Below, piece after piece: positions 1 through 9,341 of a stretch of DNA of 64,000 bases (the first letter of the stretch is position 1; every line of letters starts with the position of its first letter). Location of the stretch: positions 1 to 64,000 of the forward strand of contig NZ_VLNV01000011.1 of NCBI RefSeq assembly GCF_009765215.1, written 5' to 3'. The stretch comes from Lysobacter prati (GTDB lineage: Bacteria; Pseudomonadota; Gammaproteobacteria; Xanthomonadales; Xanthomonadaceae). The position numbers and the translations under genes were made by a program. The notes beneath the pieces were generated by a model. The model was not told where the DNA came from and made no database searches. It was given only the letters and a program-made list of their open reading frames with translations.

Positions 1-46
1 GTCCGACGAAGGGGCGGAGCAATCCCCGGCCCGGCGGACGACGCCG
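1..46. repeat. REP-like repeat, family A (copy cut by window start)
   Basis: The first 46 bases are nearly the reverse complement of 19707-19752; both share the GCTCCGCCCC and TTCGTCGGAC blocks in the same order. The copy lies between the speD terminator and the window edge. It looks like a dispersed extragenic hairpin element rather than coding DNA. Confidence 0.7.
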
Positions 47-114
47 TTCCGACGCCTCAGGCTCACGCCTTATGCTCCGCGCCTCTCACGCTCCAGCCGC
101 CAGTCCCAGAAAAG

Positions 115-141
115 AAAAAGGCCGGCATTGCCGGCCTTTTT
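115..141 (-). terminator. Intrinsic terminator of speD (bidirectional)
   Basis: A 12-bp perfect stem (115-126 with 130-141) has a 3-nt loop and A/T tracts at both ends. Read on the minus strand, the GC-rich stem is followed by a T tract just downstream of the speD stop codon. Confidence 0.85.
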
Positions 142-160
142 CGTTCGCGACGCAGCGACC

Positions 161-955
161 TCAGTCGGCCAGGTTGCGCCCGTGGTAGAGCTCTTCGATC
201 TCGCGCTTGAGGCGCGCTTCGATCTTCATGCGCTCCTTGAACGACAGGTTCTTGGCCTTCTCCTCGAACAGATAGTTGTCGAGGTCGAACTCCTTCAGGT
301 GCATCTTCGAGTGGAAGATGTTTTCCTGGTAGACGTTCACGTCGAGCATCTCGTAGCGCGACTTGATGTTCTTGGCCAGGTAGTCCTGGATCGAGTTGAT
401 CTTGTGGTCGATGTAGTGCTTCTTGCCCTTGATGTCGCGGGTGAAGCCGCGCACCCGGTAATCCATGATGACGATGTCGGACTCCAGGCTCTCGATCAGG
501 TAGTTCAAGGCCTTCAGCGGCGAAATCACGCCGCAGGTAGCCACGTCGATGTCGGCGCGGAAGGTCGCGATGCCGTTGTCGGGGTGCGTTTCCGGATAGG
601 TGTGCACCGTGATGTGCGACTTGTCCATGTGCGCGACCACGGCGTCGGAGATCAACTCCTTGCCCGCATCCTTCTTGTCGATCACCGGCTCCTCGGAAAT
701 GAGGATAGTCACCGACGCGCCCTGCGGATCGTAGTCCTGGCGGGCGATGTTGAGGATGTTGGCGCCAATGATCTCCGCCACATCCGTCAGGATCTGCGTC
801 AACCGGTCGGCGTTGTAGGCCTCGTCGATATACTCGATGTAACGACGGCGCTCGTCCTCGGATGCCGCGAAGCAGACATCGTAGATGTTGAACGAGAGAG
901 CCTTGGTGAGGTTGTTGAAACCCTGCAACCTCAGGCGAGGCAACGGCTTGACCAC
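161..955 (-). CDS. speD: S-adenosylmethionine decarboxylase proenzyme
   Basis: SpeD decarboxylates S-adenosylmethionine to supply the aminopropyl donor for spermidine. The protein matches the long E. coli-type SpeD family throughout, with motifs such as [34 protein letters not shown] and VYQENIFH. Self-cleavage to form the pyruvoyl cofactor should occur at the Lys-Ser of MDKSHI, making Ser113 the pyruvoyl precursor. The open frame extends 56 codons further upstream, but I chose the GTG at 955. It begins [14 protein letters not shown] and gives 264 residues, the length usual in Xanthomonas; the upstream extension does not look like the family. It is divergent from clp, and a strong terminator follows it. 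Confidence 0.93.
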   Translation of the reverse strand: MVKPLPRLRLQGFNNLTKALSFNIYDVCFAASEDERRRYIEYIDEAYNADRLTQILTDVAEIIGANILNIARQDYDPQGASVTILISEEPVIDKKDAGKELISDAVVAHMDKSHITVHTYPETHPDNGIATFRADIDVATCGVISPLKALNYLIESLESDIVIMDYRVRGFTRDIKGKKHYIDHKINSIQDYLAKNIKSRYEMLDVNVYQENIFHSKMHLKEFDLDNYLFEEKAKNLSFKERMKIEARLKREIEELYHGRNLAD

Positions 956-1170
956 GGTGGGGGGTCCCGGTACGGCGGTGAGGGGCGAGATTATGAGGCA
1001 ATTGTCGTTACGGGGGAACGCGCGGGCATCTTCGAGTCCGAGGACCGGCCGAACCTGAACCGGAACCGCCGTCACAGGTTCGGATCCCGCCGGGGTGACG
1101 CTCTGCGGCGGATATTTGCCCAAAGCGTTAGTTCGGCCTAAGCTCGACGCATCACAAAACCTTCACGCCC

Positions 1171-1860
1171 ATGTCCGCCAATCCGGTTGTTACCTCGCCT
1201 GCCATGCGCCGAACCAACAGCCCACTGCTGCCGGACGGCGCGACCATTGAGCGATTCCTTGCTCATTGCCACCGTCGTCGCTACCCGTCGCGCACCGACG
1301 TGTTCCGGCCCGGTGACCCGGCCAGCACGCTTTATTACATCGTCTCCGGCTCGGTCAGCATCATCACCGAGGAAGAAGACGGTCGCGAACTGGTGCTGGG
1401 CTACTTCGGCCCCGGCGAGTTCGTCGGCGAGCTGGGGCTGTTCATCGCCAGCGACCAGCGCGAGGTGATCCTGCGCACGCGCAGCACCTGCGAGCTGGCC
1501 GAAATCGGCCACGAGCGCCTCTACGACCTGTTCCTGACCCGCCTGTCGCTGGACGCCCCGAAGCTGCTCTACGCCATTGGCGCGCAGATCTCGCGACGCC
1601 TGCTCGACACCAGCCGCAAGGCCGGCCGCCTGGCCTTCCTCGACGTGACCGACCGCATCGTCCGTGCCCTGCACGACCTGGCCAAGGAACCCGAGGCGAT
1701 GAGCCACCCGCAGGGCACCCAGATCCGCGTCTCGCGCCAGGAGCTGTCGCGCCTGGTGGGTTGCTCGCGCGAAATGGCTGGCCGCGTGCTCAAGAAGCTG
1801 CAGGCCGACGAGAAGCTCCACGCCCGCGGCAAGACTGTCGTCCTCTTCGGCACCCGCTAG
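1171..1860 (+). CDS. clp: CRP-like global regulator Clp
   Basis: A 229-residue CRP/FNR-family regulator with an N-terminal cyclic-nucleotide-type beta-roll (about 25-115), a dimerisation helix (about 125-155) and a C-terminal helix-turn-helix (187-210, VSRQELSRLVGCSREMAGRV). In Xanthomonas, Clp controls virulence and extracellular enzyme genes and is released from DNA by c-di-GMP. The cAMP-contacting Arg-Ser pair of E. coli CRP is not present in the GELGLFIASDQREV segment. Glu98 occupies the position linked to c-di-GMP response in Xanthomonas Clp (Glu99 there). It is transcribed away from speD, as in related genomes. The GNAT gene overlaps its stop codon. Confidence 0.93.
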   Translation: MSANPVVTSPAMRRTNSPLLPDGATIERFLAHCHRRRYPSRTDVFRPGDPASTLYYIVSGSVSIITEEEDGRELVLGYFGPGEFVGELGLFIASDQREVILRTRSTCELAEIGHERLYDLFLTRLSLDAPKLLYAIGAQISRRLLDTSRKAGRLAFLDVTDRIVRALHDLAKEPEAMSHPQGTQIRVSRQELSRLVGCSREMAGRVLKKLQADEKLHARGKTVVLFGTR

Positions 1861-2321
1861 TGGGACGCGTCGCCGGTTCCGCCGACACCTCGATCCGGGT
1901 GCGGGCCGCGGAACTCGGCGACGCCAGCGATGTCGCCCGGCTGCTGGGCGAACTGGGCTACCCGTGCAATCGCGACGACGCCGCCGAACGCATTGCGGTA
2001 GTCCGCCATGACCCGCGCCAGCACCTGCTGCTGGCCGAGATCGACGGCGACACCTGCGGCCTCGTCTCGCTGTACACCCTCTACTCGGTGGTCCACGGTG
2101 ACGAACTGGCGCGCATCACCGGACTGGTGGTGCAGGCCGGCTGCCAGGGCCAGGGCATCGGCCGGCGCCTGCTGCGCGAGGTCGAACTGATCTCCCGTCG
2201 CATCGGCGCGCGTCGCATCGAAGTCACCAGCAACGCCCGCCGCGCCGAAGCACACGCCTTCTATCGCCATTGCGGCTACGCCGATGGCTCGCTGCGCTTC
2301 ATCAAGGCGCTCGGCGACTAG
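1860..2321 (+). CDS. GNAT family N-acetyltransferase
   Basis: A predicted acetyl-CoA-dependent N-acetyltransferase of about 153 residues. The acetyl-CoA loop is visible as QGQGIGRRLL, followed by the helix EVELISRR and the late strand/helix AEAHAFYRHCGY, all in standard GNAT order. The GTG at 1860 is my chosen start. It shares its G with the TAG stop of clp (TAGTG), which suggests translational coupling; the longer frame from 1761 lies entirely inside clp. The substrate cannot be read from sequence. Confidence 0.8.
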   Translation: MGRVAGSADTSIRVRAAELGDASDVARLLGELGYPCNRDDAAERIAVVRHDPRQHLLLAEIDGDTCGLVSLYTLYSVVHGDELARITGLVVQAGCQGQGIGRRLLREVELISRRIGARRIEVTSNARRAEAHAFYRHCGYADGSLRFIKALGD

Positions 2322-2372
2322 GCACCCGCCTCCACCCGCTTAATCTCTCACCACTTTCAGCAAGGACCGCCG

Positions 2373-2744
2373 ATGCAGTGCCCGAAGTGCAGCTCGCCGA
2401 TGGAGACCATCGACCTTCTTTCTTCGCGCTCTCAGCGCTGCAGTCATTGCAGCGGACTGTGGTTTTTCATGGGCGAAGAGCGCCTGCTCAAGGCCCAGGC
2501 AGAGATCGTCGACATCGGCGATGCCGCGACCGGCGCGCAGTACAACCACGTCGACCGGATCAAGTGCCCGAGCTGCGTCGACAGCCAGCTGGTGCGCATG
2601 GTCGACCCGCAGCAGCCGCACATCTGGTTTGAAAGCTGCAGCTTCTGTTTCGGACGCTTCTACGACGCCGGCGAGTTCCGCGACTTCGCCGAGCGCACGC
2701 TGCTGGAGTTCTTCCAGGACATGGACGCGCCCGAGCGCGTCTAG
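2373..2744 (+). CDS. TFIIB-type zinc-ribbon protein
   Basis: A 123-residue protein with two zinc-ribbon units: CPKCSSPM...CSHCSGLWF near the N-terminus and CPSC...CSFCFGRFYD in the middle. The pattern matches the bacterial zf-TFIIB family, whose members have no firm function. The C-terminal third is acidic and helical (EFRDFAERTLLEFF). It follows the GNAT gene by about 50 bp on the same strand and converges on the HAD gene. Confidence 0.75.
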   Translation: MQCPKCSSPMETIDLLSSRSQRCSHCSGLWFFMGEERLLKAQAEIVDIGDAATGAQYNHVDRIKCPSCVDSQLVRMVDPQQPHIWFESCSFCFGRFYDAGEFRDFAERTLLEFFQDMDAPERV

Positions 2745-2772
2745 CATGTCCTGCGCAGGCAGGGTCAGGCGA

Positions 2773-3492
2773 TCACGAAACCCGGTCGCCGCCGCGCTGC
2801 TTGCAGCCCCAGTTGAGGATCGGCGTACCCAGCGGAAGCACGCGGCGGAACATCGGCACGCGGCTGTGCTTGGGATTGACGACCACCGGCTTGCGTGCCG
2901 CCTGCAGCAACGGCAGGTCGGCGCTGCTGTCGGAATAGGCCACGGAGATCTGGTCATAACCGGCATCCCAGATCATTCGCATCTTGTTGCGGTGATGGCA
3001 GTGCTCGACCGTGATCATGCCGCCCAGGAACGGACCGCTGATGCTGCCGATCACCGGCAGGTCCTCGTGGGCGACGAAATCCAGGATGGCGCGCGCCAGT
3101 TCCGGCGACGCGCCGGTGGCGATGATCACGCGATCACCGGCGTCACGGTGGCGCTGCAGCACCTTGAGCGCCACCGGCAGCAGGCGCGCGCGGATCTTGC
3201 GGGTGTGGATCTTCACGTACTGGTCGATCAGGTCGTCCATGTCGCCGCGGCGGTGCGTGCCGACGGTGCCGACCCACAGGTACACCGAGATCGCCCGCCG
3301 CCGCGTCGGCAGCCACGCGATCATCGGCAGCAGCAGCGGCGACAGCAGCAGCGCCGCGGCCACCCGTGCCCAGTGGCGCTGGATCAGCCACAGCACCAGG
3401 TGACTGCCGGAATCGCCGTCGTACAGCGTGTGGTCGAAGTCGAACACGACCAGCGGCGAGTACGGACGCTTGGATTCCATCTCCTCGCTCAT
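2773..3492 (-). CDS. HAD-superfamily phosphatase (HAD-IB type)
   Basis: A 239-residue haloacid dehalogenase-fold hydrolase. Motif I is [13 protein letters not shown] (nucleophile Asp18, acid Asp20). Motif II is the Thr/Ser of IIATGAS, motif III a Lys in HHRNKMRM, and motif IV is [11 protein letters not shown]. Residues about 35-60 form a hydrophobic cap segment that may associate with the membrane ([16 protein letters not shown]). The family includes phosphoserine and lipid-phosphate phosphatases. The start codon overlaps the trpC stop by 4 nt (ATGA), so it is the last gene of the trpGDC operon. The substrate is unknown. Confidence 0.82.
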   Translation of the reverse strand: MSEEMESKRPYSPLVVFDFDHTLYDGDSGSHLVLWLIQRHWARVAAALLLSPLLLPMIAWLPTRRRAISVYLWVGTVGTHRRGDMDDLIDQYVKIHTRKIRARLLPVALKVLQRHRDAGDRVIIATGASPELARAILDFVAHEDLPVIGSISGPFLGGMITVEHCHHRNKMRMIWDAGYDQISVAYSDSSADLPLLQAARKPVVVNPKHSRVPMFRRVLPLGTPILNWGCKQRGGDRVS

Positions 3493-4280
3493 GCCGCGAA
3501 CAGCCTGTGGAGCGCGGCGCCCGGGTCGGTTTCGCGCATGAAGGACTCGCCGATCAGGAAGGTCTGCACGCCGGCCTCGCGCATCGTCGCCACGTCGGCG
3601 CGGGTGGCGATGCCGCTCTCGGTCACCAGGGTGCGGTCGCGCGGCACGGCATTGCGCAGGGCCAGGGTGGTGTCGAGCGAGACCTCAAACGTGCGCAGGT
3701 TGCGGTTGTTGACGCCGATCAGCTCGCAATCGGTCTGCAGCGCGCGCTCGAGCTCGTCGATGTCATGCACCTCGACCAGCACGTCCATGCCCAGCTCCAT
3801 CGCCAGGTTGGCCATCTCCACCAGCGGGCCGTCCTCGAGGGCGGCGACGATCAGCAGGATGCAGTCCGCACCGATCGCGCGTGCCTCGTAGACCTGGTAC
3901 GGGTCGATGGTGAAATCCTTGCGCAGCACCGGCAGCGAACAGGCGCCACGTGCCTCGCCCAGGAACAGGTTGCTGCCCTGGAAGAAATCGACGTCGGTCA
4001 GCACCGACAGGCACGCGGCACCGCCTGCCTCGTAGCTGCGGGCGATGTCGGCCGGATGGAAGTCCTTGCGGATCAGTCCCTTCGACGGGCTGGCCTTCTT
4101 CACCTCGGCGATCACTGCCGCCTCGCCGGCGGCGTGGCGCTTGCGGATCGCCTCGACGAAGCCTCGCGTCGGCGGCTGCTGCAGCGCGCGCTCGCGCATC
4201 TCCGCGAGCGTTCGCACGCGGCTGCGTTGCTGGATCTCCTCGGCCTTGCGGGCGAGGATGGTGTTGAGGATGTCGCTCAT
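3489..4280 (-). CDS. trpC: Indole-3-glycerol phosphate synthase
   Basis: Catalyses ring closure of CdRP to indole-3-glycerol phosphate in tryptophan synthesis. The 263-residue TIM barrel carries the family motifs in order: [12 protein letters not shown] (catalytic Lys and phosphate site), [42 protein letters not shown] and [11 protein letters not shown]. It is a stand-alone TrpC, with no fused TrpF. It lies 60 bp downstream of the monooxygenase-like gene and overlaps the HAD phosphatase by 4 nt. Confidence 0.96.
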   Translation of the reverse strand: MSDILNTILARKAEEIQQRSRVRTLAEMRERALQQPPTRGFVEAIRKRHAAGEAAVIAEVKKASPSKGLIRKDFHPADIARSYEAGGAACLSVLTDVDFFQGSNLFLGEARGACSLPVLRKDFTIDPYQVYEARAIGADCILLIVAALEDGPLVEMANLAMELGMDVLVEVHDIDELERALQTDCELIGVNNRNLRTFEVSLDTTLALRNAVPRDRTLVTESGIATRADVATMREAGVQTFLIGESFMRETDPGAALHRLFAA

Positions 4281-4340
4281 GAGCTGTGGACCAGTGAAAA
4301 GTGCGGAAGGGGAAAGCGGGATGGATGCGACCTGGACTTG

Positions 4341-4712
4341 TTATTCGCTGCTGTCCACCCGGCCGTCCACTCGCTTTGCCGCCGCCTTGCCGTAGGCGCG
4401 CTCGACTTTCGCCACGCGCAGTTCGTAATGCTCATACCAGTGCTGGCGCCCATAGGCGCGGGTCGCCGCATGTTCGGCGTGCTGGCGCCAGGCCGCGATC
4501 GCAGCCTCGCTTTCCCAGTACGACACGGTGATGCCGAAGCCGTCGCCACCGCGGGTGGATTCCACGCCGAGGTAGCCCGGCTGCTGCGCGGCCAGATCGA
4601 CCATGCGCTGCGCCGCCTCGGCATAACCGGCGTCGTCGTCGCCATTGCGCCGCGACGAGAAGATCACCGCGTAATACGGCGGCTGCGGCAGGCGGGCGAA
4701 GGCGTCGTCCAT
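4341..4712 (-). CDS. Antibiotic biosynthesis monooxygenase (ABM)-like protein
   Basis: A 123-residue ferredoxin-like fold protein. The segment YYAVIFSSRR, the helix YAEAAQRMVDLAAQQPGYLG and the strand GITVSYWESEAAIAAWRQH are typical of ABM/heme-degrading-type monooxygenases and of orphan members of that fold. The start at 4712 lies 1 nt past the trpD stop, so it is coupled to trpD. This gene between trpD and trpC is common in Xanthomonadaceae. No role in tryptophan synthesis is established, and the C-terminal 20 residues are basic and poorly conserved-looking. Confidence 0.75.
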   Translation of the reverse strand: MDDAFARLPQPPYYAVIFSSRRNGDDDAGYAEAAQRMVDLAAQQPGYLGVESTRGGDGFGITVSYWESEAAIAAWRQHAEHAATRAYGRQHWYEHYELRVAKVERAYGKAAAKRVDGRVDSSE

Positions 4713-4713
4713 C

Positions 4714-5760
4714 TCAAGCTCCCACGGGCTGGCCGGCCAGCTCGCGCGTCGCGGTGACGAATTCTTCCAGCTTGGCGTGCGCCGCACCGGAGGCCAGCGC
4801 CGCGCGCGCACGGTCGATGCCCTCGGCGATGCTGTCGGCGACACCGGCGGCGTAGATCGCGGCGCCGGCATTGAGCGCGACGATCTCGCGCGGCAGGCCG
4901 CTTTCATTGCGCAGCGCCTGCAGCAGCAGCGCGCGCGACTCGTTGGCATCATTCACGCGCAGGTTGCGGCTGGCGGCCATGGCAATGCCGAAGTCCTCCG
5001 GATGCACCTCGTACTCGCGCACCACGCCGTCACGAAGCTCGCCGACCAGGCTGCCGGCGCCGAGCGAGAGCTCGTCCATGCCGTCGCGGCCCCAGACCAC
5101 CAGCGCGCGGCTGGCACCGAGTTCCTGCAGCACGCGCACCTGGATACCGACCAGGTCGGGGTGGAACACGCCCATCAGGATGTTCGACGCGCCGGCCGGA
5201 TTGGTCAGCGGGCCGAGGATGTTAAAGATCGTGCGCACGGCCATCTCGCGCCGGACCGGCGCCACCACTTTCATCGCCGGGTGGTGAACCGGGGCGAACA
5301 TGAAGCCGATGCCGCAGCGGTCGATGCATTGGGATACCTGCTCGGGCTGCAGCTCGATCGCCGCGCCCAGCGCCTCGAGCACGTCGGCGCTGCCGGACTT
5401 GGATGAGACGCTGCGGTTGCCGTGCTTGGCCACCTTGGCCCCGGCCGCGGCGACGACGAACATGCTGGCGGTGGAGATGTTGAAGGTATGCGCGCCATCG
5501 CCGCCGGTGCCGACGATGTCGACCAGGCCGGTGCGGTCGGTAACCTCGACCGGCCGCGCGAACTCGCGCAACACGGTCGCGGCGCCGGCGATCTCGCCCA
5601 CCGTCTCCTTCTTCACCCGCAGGCCGGTGAGGATCGCCGCGGTCATGGTCGGCGAGACTTCGCCGCGCATGATCATGCGCATCAGCTCGACCATCTCGTC
5701 GTGGAAGATCTCGCGATGCTCGATGGTGCGCTGCAGGGCTTCTTGCGGGGTGATGGGCAT
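4714..5760 (-). CDS. trpD: Anthranilate phosphoribosyltransferase
   Basis: Transfers phosphoribosyl from PRPP to anthranilate. The 348-residue protein starts MPITPQEAL; the longer frame to 5823 reads through the spacer after trpG. The PRPP-binding GTGGD motif is in [15 protein letters not shown], followed by [18 protein letters not shown] and the [10 protein letters not shown] loop. The length is as expected for a stand-alone TrpD without fused TrpG. Confidence 0.96.
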   Translation of the reverse strand: MPITPQEALQRTIEHREIFHDEMVELMRMIMRGEVSPTMTAAILTGLRVKKETVGEIAGAATVLREFARPVEVTDRTGLVDIVGTGGDGAHTFNISTASMFVVAAAGAKVAKHGNRSVSSKSGSADVLEALGAAIELQPEQVSQCIDRCGIGFMFAPVHHPAMKVVAPVRREMAVRTIFNILGPLTNPAGASNILMGVFHPDLVGIQVRVLQELGASRALVVWGRDGMDELSLGAGSLVGELRDGVVREYEVHPEDFGIAMAASRNLRVNDANESRALLLQALRNESGLPREIVALNAGAAIYAAGVADSIAEGIDRARAALASGAAHAKLEEFVTATRELAGQPVGA

Positions 5761-5819
5761 GGGGGGGCTGCCAGATGCTCGAATGCGACGGGAAATGAAA
5801 GGGACCGGTTGCCCGGCCG

Positions 5820-6410
5820 TCAACGCTCCAGGAAGTTCTTGAGCAGCGCGTGGCCGTGTTCGGTCAGGATCGATTCGGGGTGGAACTGCACGCCTTCGAC
5901 CGGGAACTCACGATGGCGCAGGCCCATGATCTCGTCGAACTCGACTGCGCCCGCATCATCGGCGGTCTCGCTCCAGGCGGTGATCTCCAGGCAATCGGGC
6001 AGCGTCTCCCGCGACACCACCAGCGAGTGGTAGCGGGTGGCCTCGTAGCCGTCCGGAAGGCCGGCGAACACGCCCTTGCCCTCGTGACGGATGCGCGAAG
6101 TCTTGCCGTGCATGATGCGTTTGGCGCGGATGACGTCGCCGCCATAGGCCTGGCCGAGGCTCTGGTGGCCCAGACACACGCCAAAGACCGGGATGCGCGG
6201 GCCGAGCTGGCGGATCACGTCCACCGAGACGCCGGCCTCGTTGGGCGTGCACGGACCCGGCGAGACGACGATCCGCTCCGGCTGCAGCGCCTCGATCTGG
6301 GCGACGCTGAGCTCGTCGTTGCGGACCACCTTCACTTCCGCCCCGAGCGTCTGCAGGTACTGCACGAGGTTGTAGGTGAAGCTGTCGTAGTTGTCGATCA
6401 TCAGCAGCAT
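5820..6410 (-). CDS. trpG: Anthranilate synthase component II (glutamine amidotransferase)
   Basis: A class I glutamine amidotransferase that passes ammonia to TrpE; it could also serve PabB. It has 196 residues with nucleophile Cys79 in GVCLGHQ and the His177-x-Glu179 pair in VQFHPES, plus [11 protein letters not shown] at the N-terminus. The start is ATG at 6410. It heads the trpG-D-C cluster, but its normal partner trpE sits about 14.5 kb away on the same strand at 20930. Confidence 0.96.
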   Translation of the reverse strand: MLLMIDNYDSFTYNLVQYLQTLGAEVKVVRNDELSVAQIEALQPERIVVSPGPCTPNEAGVSVDVIRQLGPRIPVFGVCLGHQSLGQAYGGDVIRAKRIMHGKTSRIRHEGKGVFAGLPDGYEATRYHSLVVSRETLPDCLEITAWSETADDAGAVEFDEIMGLRHREFPVEGVQFHPESILTEHGHALLKNFLER

Positions 6411-6553
6411 GACGCGCGTTCTGCCCTTGGTTCCAAGCACCGAGCCCTGAATGATAGCGGCAGCGGCGCCCGCAGGCTGGCATTGGACGGGCGCAGGCGC
6501 GCGCAGATGTCCCCGCCCGGGCTGCTGGTCGGGCCAAGGACGTCCCGTTTGCC

Positions 6554-7864
6554 CTACAGCGCCGCCGCCCAGACCAGGTGCGCAACCTCGGGCCGGGCAA
6601 TATCGCTGTGCGCGCCCGACGGCGGGCTGCCTTCGCGGATGACCGTGCTGCACTCGACGTTGTAGATGCGCCGGGGCTGGAAGCCGTAGGCAGCGTCCTT
6701 GCCCTGGACGGTGAGGTCGGCGACATCGAGGCCGCTGCCGCGCAGGCCGAACGTGCCCACGCCGCCATACTTGGGCAGCTCGCCAGGCGCGAACGCCACC
6801 TGCCGGGCGACACCGGCCGCGGCCGGGTACAGGCTGCCGACGGCCATGTCGCGGCTGGACTGGGTGGTGACGATCGGCCCGGCCACCGCGTGCTCCGCGA
6901 CCAGTTTGCGGAAATAACCCGGTTTTGCGGGCGCCGAGGGAATGGCGTCGCAGTACGACCATAGCGACAGCGCGCCCTGCACCAGCACGAGCGAATGCAC
7001 CGGCCGTGGCAAGCGGCTGCCCGCCGGGCCGGCAACACTGGCCGAGGCGGCGATGCAGCCAAAGCTGTGCCCCATCAGGTGGACGCGGACGTCGCGCCCT
7101 TCGCTGGCGCGCATCAAGGCGGTCAGGAAGGCGAATCCTCCGCTCTCGCCGAATTCGCGCGCGCGGTCCTTCATCTTCCAGAACGACAGTTGCACCAGCG
7201 GCGAGAGCAAGGCGTTGCGCACGCCGCCACCGCCGAAGCTGGCGGCTTCGTCGAGGGCGTCGGCATACGCGGCCTCGGCGTCGAAGCGCTCGCGGTCGCC
7301 GCCGGGATCGCCGGCGACACCCTCGGCGCCCATGCCCGACTCGCGGTCTAGCGCTGCGTAGGCCTCACGCACGTCATCGGGCAGCGTCGCCGGTGCGAAC
7401 TGCATCTGCGCGGCTTCGAAGATCGTGCGCAGTGCCGCGCGCGCGGCCGGTGTATCGGCGATCTGCTCGGCGCAACGCTCGATCTCCGCCTCCAGCTCAT
7501 CGGCTGCGCCGGGTGCGAATGACGTTCCGGGCTCGAACGACTCTTCGCCGAACGGCAGGCTCGGCCAGTGCAGCCCCACCAGCAGCGGCTTGAAGCCCGG
7601 CCGCTGCTGCCTGGCCCGTTGCAGGTCGGCGTTGAGCGCCATCATCGCGCCCATCCACGCACCGTACTGCTTGCGCGCGGCGGGGATGTCTCCCTTCCAG
7701 CCGTGGATGAAGGCGAAGACATCGCTGGGTTGTTCGTCGCGCAATGCCTGCAGCACGCGCTCGCTCATGCGCCCATCGGAGTCGTCGTCGCGCTCGCGAC
7801 CCTTGGCGTCGAAGGTGACCAGGTAGTAGGGAATGGTGGTCCCGGGGATGGTTTCGATCGTCAT
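6554..7864 (-). CDS. Alpha/beta hydrolase, last gene of the putative conflict operon
   Basis: A 436-residue predicted alpha/beta hydrolase. The oxyanion-hole strand is FIHGWKGD (52-59) and the nucleophile elbow is GHSFG (Ser267). Candidate acid and base are Asp339 (SSRDMAVG) and a C-terminal His, perhaps His419. An acidic helical insertion (about 120-215) sits between the first strands and the elbow and probably forms a lid. There is no signal peptide, so it is cytoplasmic. The start at 7864 is 41 bp after the upstream gene; the longer frame lies within that gene. It could be a lipase or esterase effector or a housekeeping hydrolase. The substrate is not predictable. Confidence 0.75.
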   Translation of the reverse strand: MTIETIPGTTIPYYLVTFDAKGRERDDDSDGRMSERVLQALRDEQPSDVFAFIHGWKGDIPAARKQYGAWMGAMMALNADLQRARQQRPGFKPLLVGLHWPSLPFGEESFEPGTSFAPGAADELEAEIERCAEQIADTPAARAALRTIFEAAQMQFAPATLPDDVREAYAALDRESGMGAEGVAGDPGGDRERFDAEAAYADALDEAASFGGGGVRNALLSPLVQLSFWKMKDRAREFGESGGFAFLTALMRASEGRDVRVHLMGHSFGCIAASASVAGPAGSRLPRPVHSLVLVQGALSLWSYCDAIPSAPAKPGYFRKLVAEHAVAGPIVTTQSSRDMAVGSLYPAAAGVARQVAFAPGELPKYGGVGTFGLRGSGLDVADLTVQGKDAAYGFQPRRIYNVECSTVIREGSPPSGAHSDIARPEVAHLVWAAAL

Positions 7865-7905
7865 GGCGGCAACTCCGTGCGGTGCATGCGGTGCATCAGG
7901 GGACA

Positions 7906-9321
7906 TCAGGGAATCTGGACGGCCGGGTCGCCGATGACGACATAGCTGCGCGCGTCGTTGTTGGCGGTCCACAGCCCGGCCAGGCTGCGGTCGTCGGGTC
8001 GGGCGCCAAACTTGAGGTCTTCCAGCTCGCCATTGAGGCTGACGGCCAGGTCGGCGTGCTTCATCGAGAACGCGTCCATCGCCGCGCCGACGCGCGCGCC
8101 TTTCATCAGCTCGCCCAGGCAGCTCTCGAAGGTGTGCGTCTGCGCGCCCAGGCCGGGCCAGGTGAACGAGTAGGTCCAGGCGCGTTCGACGTGACCGACC
8201 ACGGCCAGCGTGCCGCCCTGTGCGCGCCCGAGCAGGCGGCGCGGCAGGCCGGCAAGGAACGGCGCGGCGGCAATCTCGGCGCGCACGCCGTCGGCATGGG
8301 CGTAGTCGTCCAGTTGCGGCGTGCCGGCGCCGTAGCAGGCGAAGTGGAACGCGATCGCCGGCGACGTCGAGGCGCCATCGGCCACATCGTCGGCCGAGAA
8401 ATAGTGCTCGCCCGGAATCGCACCGCGATGCACGCGCGGCCCCGGCCAGTCCTGGCACAGCAGCGCGCCCTGGTGCCGCAGCTGCAGCGGATCGTCCTTG
8501 GGAAATCCCATGCCGTGGCTCGCGGTGACCAGCAGCGCCGGAGCATCGTCGCCGTTGACCTGGGCGGCCAGCCCGGCTTTGGTCGCCTCAGCCGCCGTCA
8601 GCGTTTGCACCTGCCAGGATCGCGCTGTCGCCGGACCGGCCTGCAGCGACGCCGCCAGTGGCGTCATCAGCAGGTCGCAGCTCATCTGCGTGGCGCGGTC
8701 GTCGTCGTTGCGCACGGCGAAGAAGCATGCGCGACGCGTGGCCGGTCGTCGTTGCTCGGCCGCGATCACGTTCTGTGCGTAGTGCCCGTACTCCTGGGCG
8801 CTGTCGAATGCGATGCGACCTACCGCGTAGTTCACGCCGAGCTCGTACTGGAAGCGGAACGGAATCGATTCGGGTCCGCCGACGATCAGCAGGTAGTACG
8901 GCACTCGCTTGACCTGCGCCTGGCCTAGTTCGGCGCCGTTGCGGCCGAGCCAGGCGCGGGCCTTCTCGCCGGGCCGATAGGCGTTGGCATCGGCAAACGA
9001 CTTGTACAGATCGCCGCTTTGCGCGCGGCGCAGGTCCAACAGCGGCTTGAGCGCCTGCACCACGTCGGCGGCGGCATCGTGGGCGAACACCACGCCCCAA
9101 CCAACCTGCGCCAGGTCCTGGGGATCGATGCCCAGCGGCGCGCCGAAGGTGAGATCGGTCGCTTCATGGCGCACGCGCAGCTCGCTGCTGACGATCGCCT
9201 CGACCGGCTCGCCCCTGGCGATCCGCGCGATCTGGTCCAGGCTCAACGCCGACAGGTAGGAACCGGTGGCGCCGTTGATGCCGTTGAGAACGGGCGCGTC
9301 GTCGTCGATCACGGCATTCAT
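7906..9321 (-). CDS. Gingipain/caspase-like (C25-type) putative cysteine protease
   Basis: A 471-residue protein that looks like a caspase-fold peptidase of the C25/gingipain branch. The pattern YYLLIVGGPESIPF (142-155) resembles the strand preceding the catalytic core. A dyad is visible as His269 in TASHGMGF and Cys329 in FHFACYGAG. There is no signal peptide, propeptide or secretion domain, unlike secreted gingipains, so it is likely cytoplasmic. The first 60 residues are of unknown type. It lies 20 bp after the STAND-WD40 gene. The protease assignment rests on motif reading only. Confidence 0.7.
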   Translation of the reverse strand: MNAVIDDDAPVLNGINGATGSYLSALSLDQIARIARGEPVEAIVSSELRVRHEATDLTFGAPLGIDPQDLAQVGWGVVFAHDAAADVVQALKPLLDLRRAQSGDLYKSFADANAYRPGEKARAWLGRNGAELGQAQVKRVPYYLLIVGGPESIPFRFQYELGVNYAVGRIAFDSAQEYGHYAQNVIAAEQRRPATRRACFFAVRNDDDRATQMSCDLLMTPLAASLQAGPATARSWQVQTLTAAEATKAGLAAQVNGDDAPALLVTASHGMGFPKDDPLQLRHQGALLCQDWPGPRVHRGAIPGEHYFSADDVADGASTSPAIAFHFACYGAGTPQLDDYAHADGVRAEIAAAPFLAGLPRRLLGRAQGGTLAVVGHVERAWTYSFTWPGLGAQTHTFESCLGELMKGARVGAAMDAFSMKHADLAVSLNGELEDLKFGARPDDRSLAGLWTANNDARSYVVIGDPAVQIP

Positions 9322-9341
9322 GCTGACTGGTCCTCGCAGGT

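Noticed and set aside
956-1123. 56-codon upstream extension of speD
   Set aside because: The residues do not resemble SpeD; the GTG at 955 restores the usual 264-residue length.
2521-4757. Long plus-strand frames across the HAD and trpC genes
   Set aside because: Both overlap genes with clear motifs on the other strand and read as low-complexity Arg/Ala/Ser chains.
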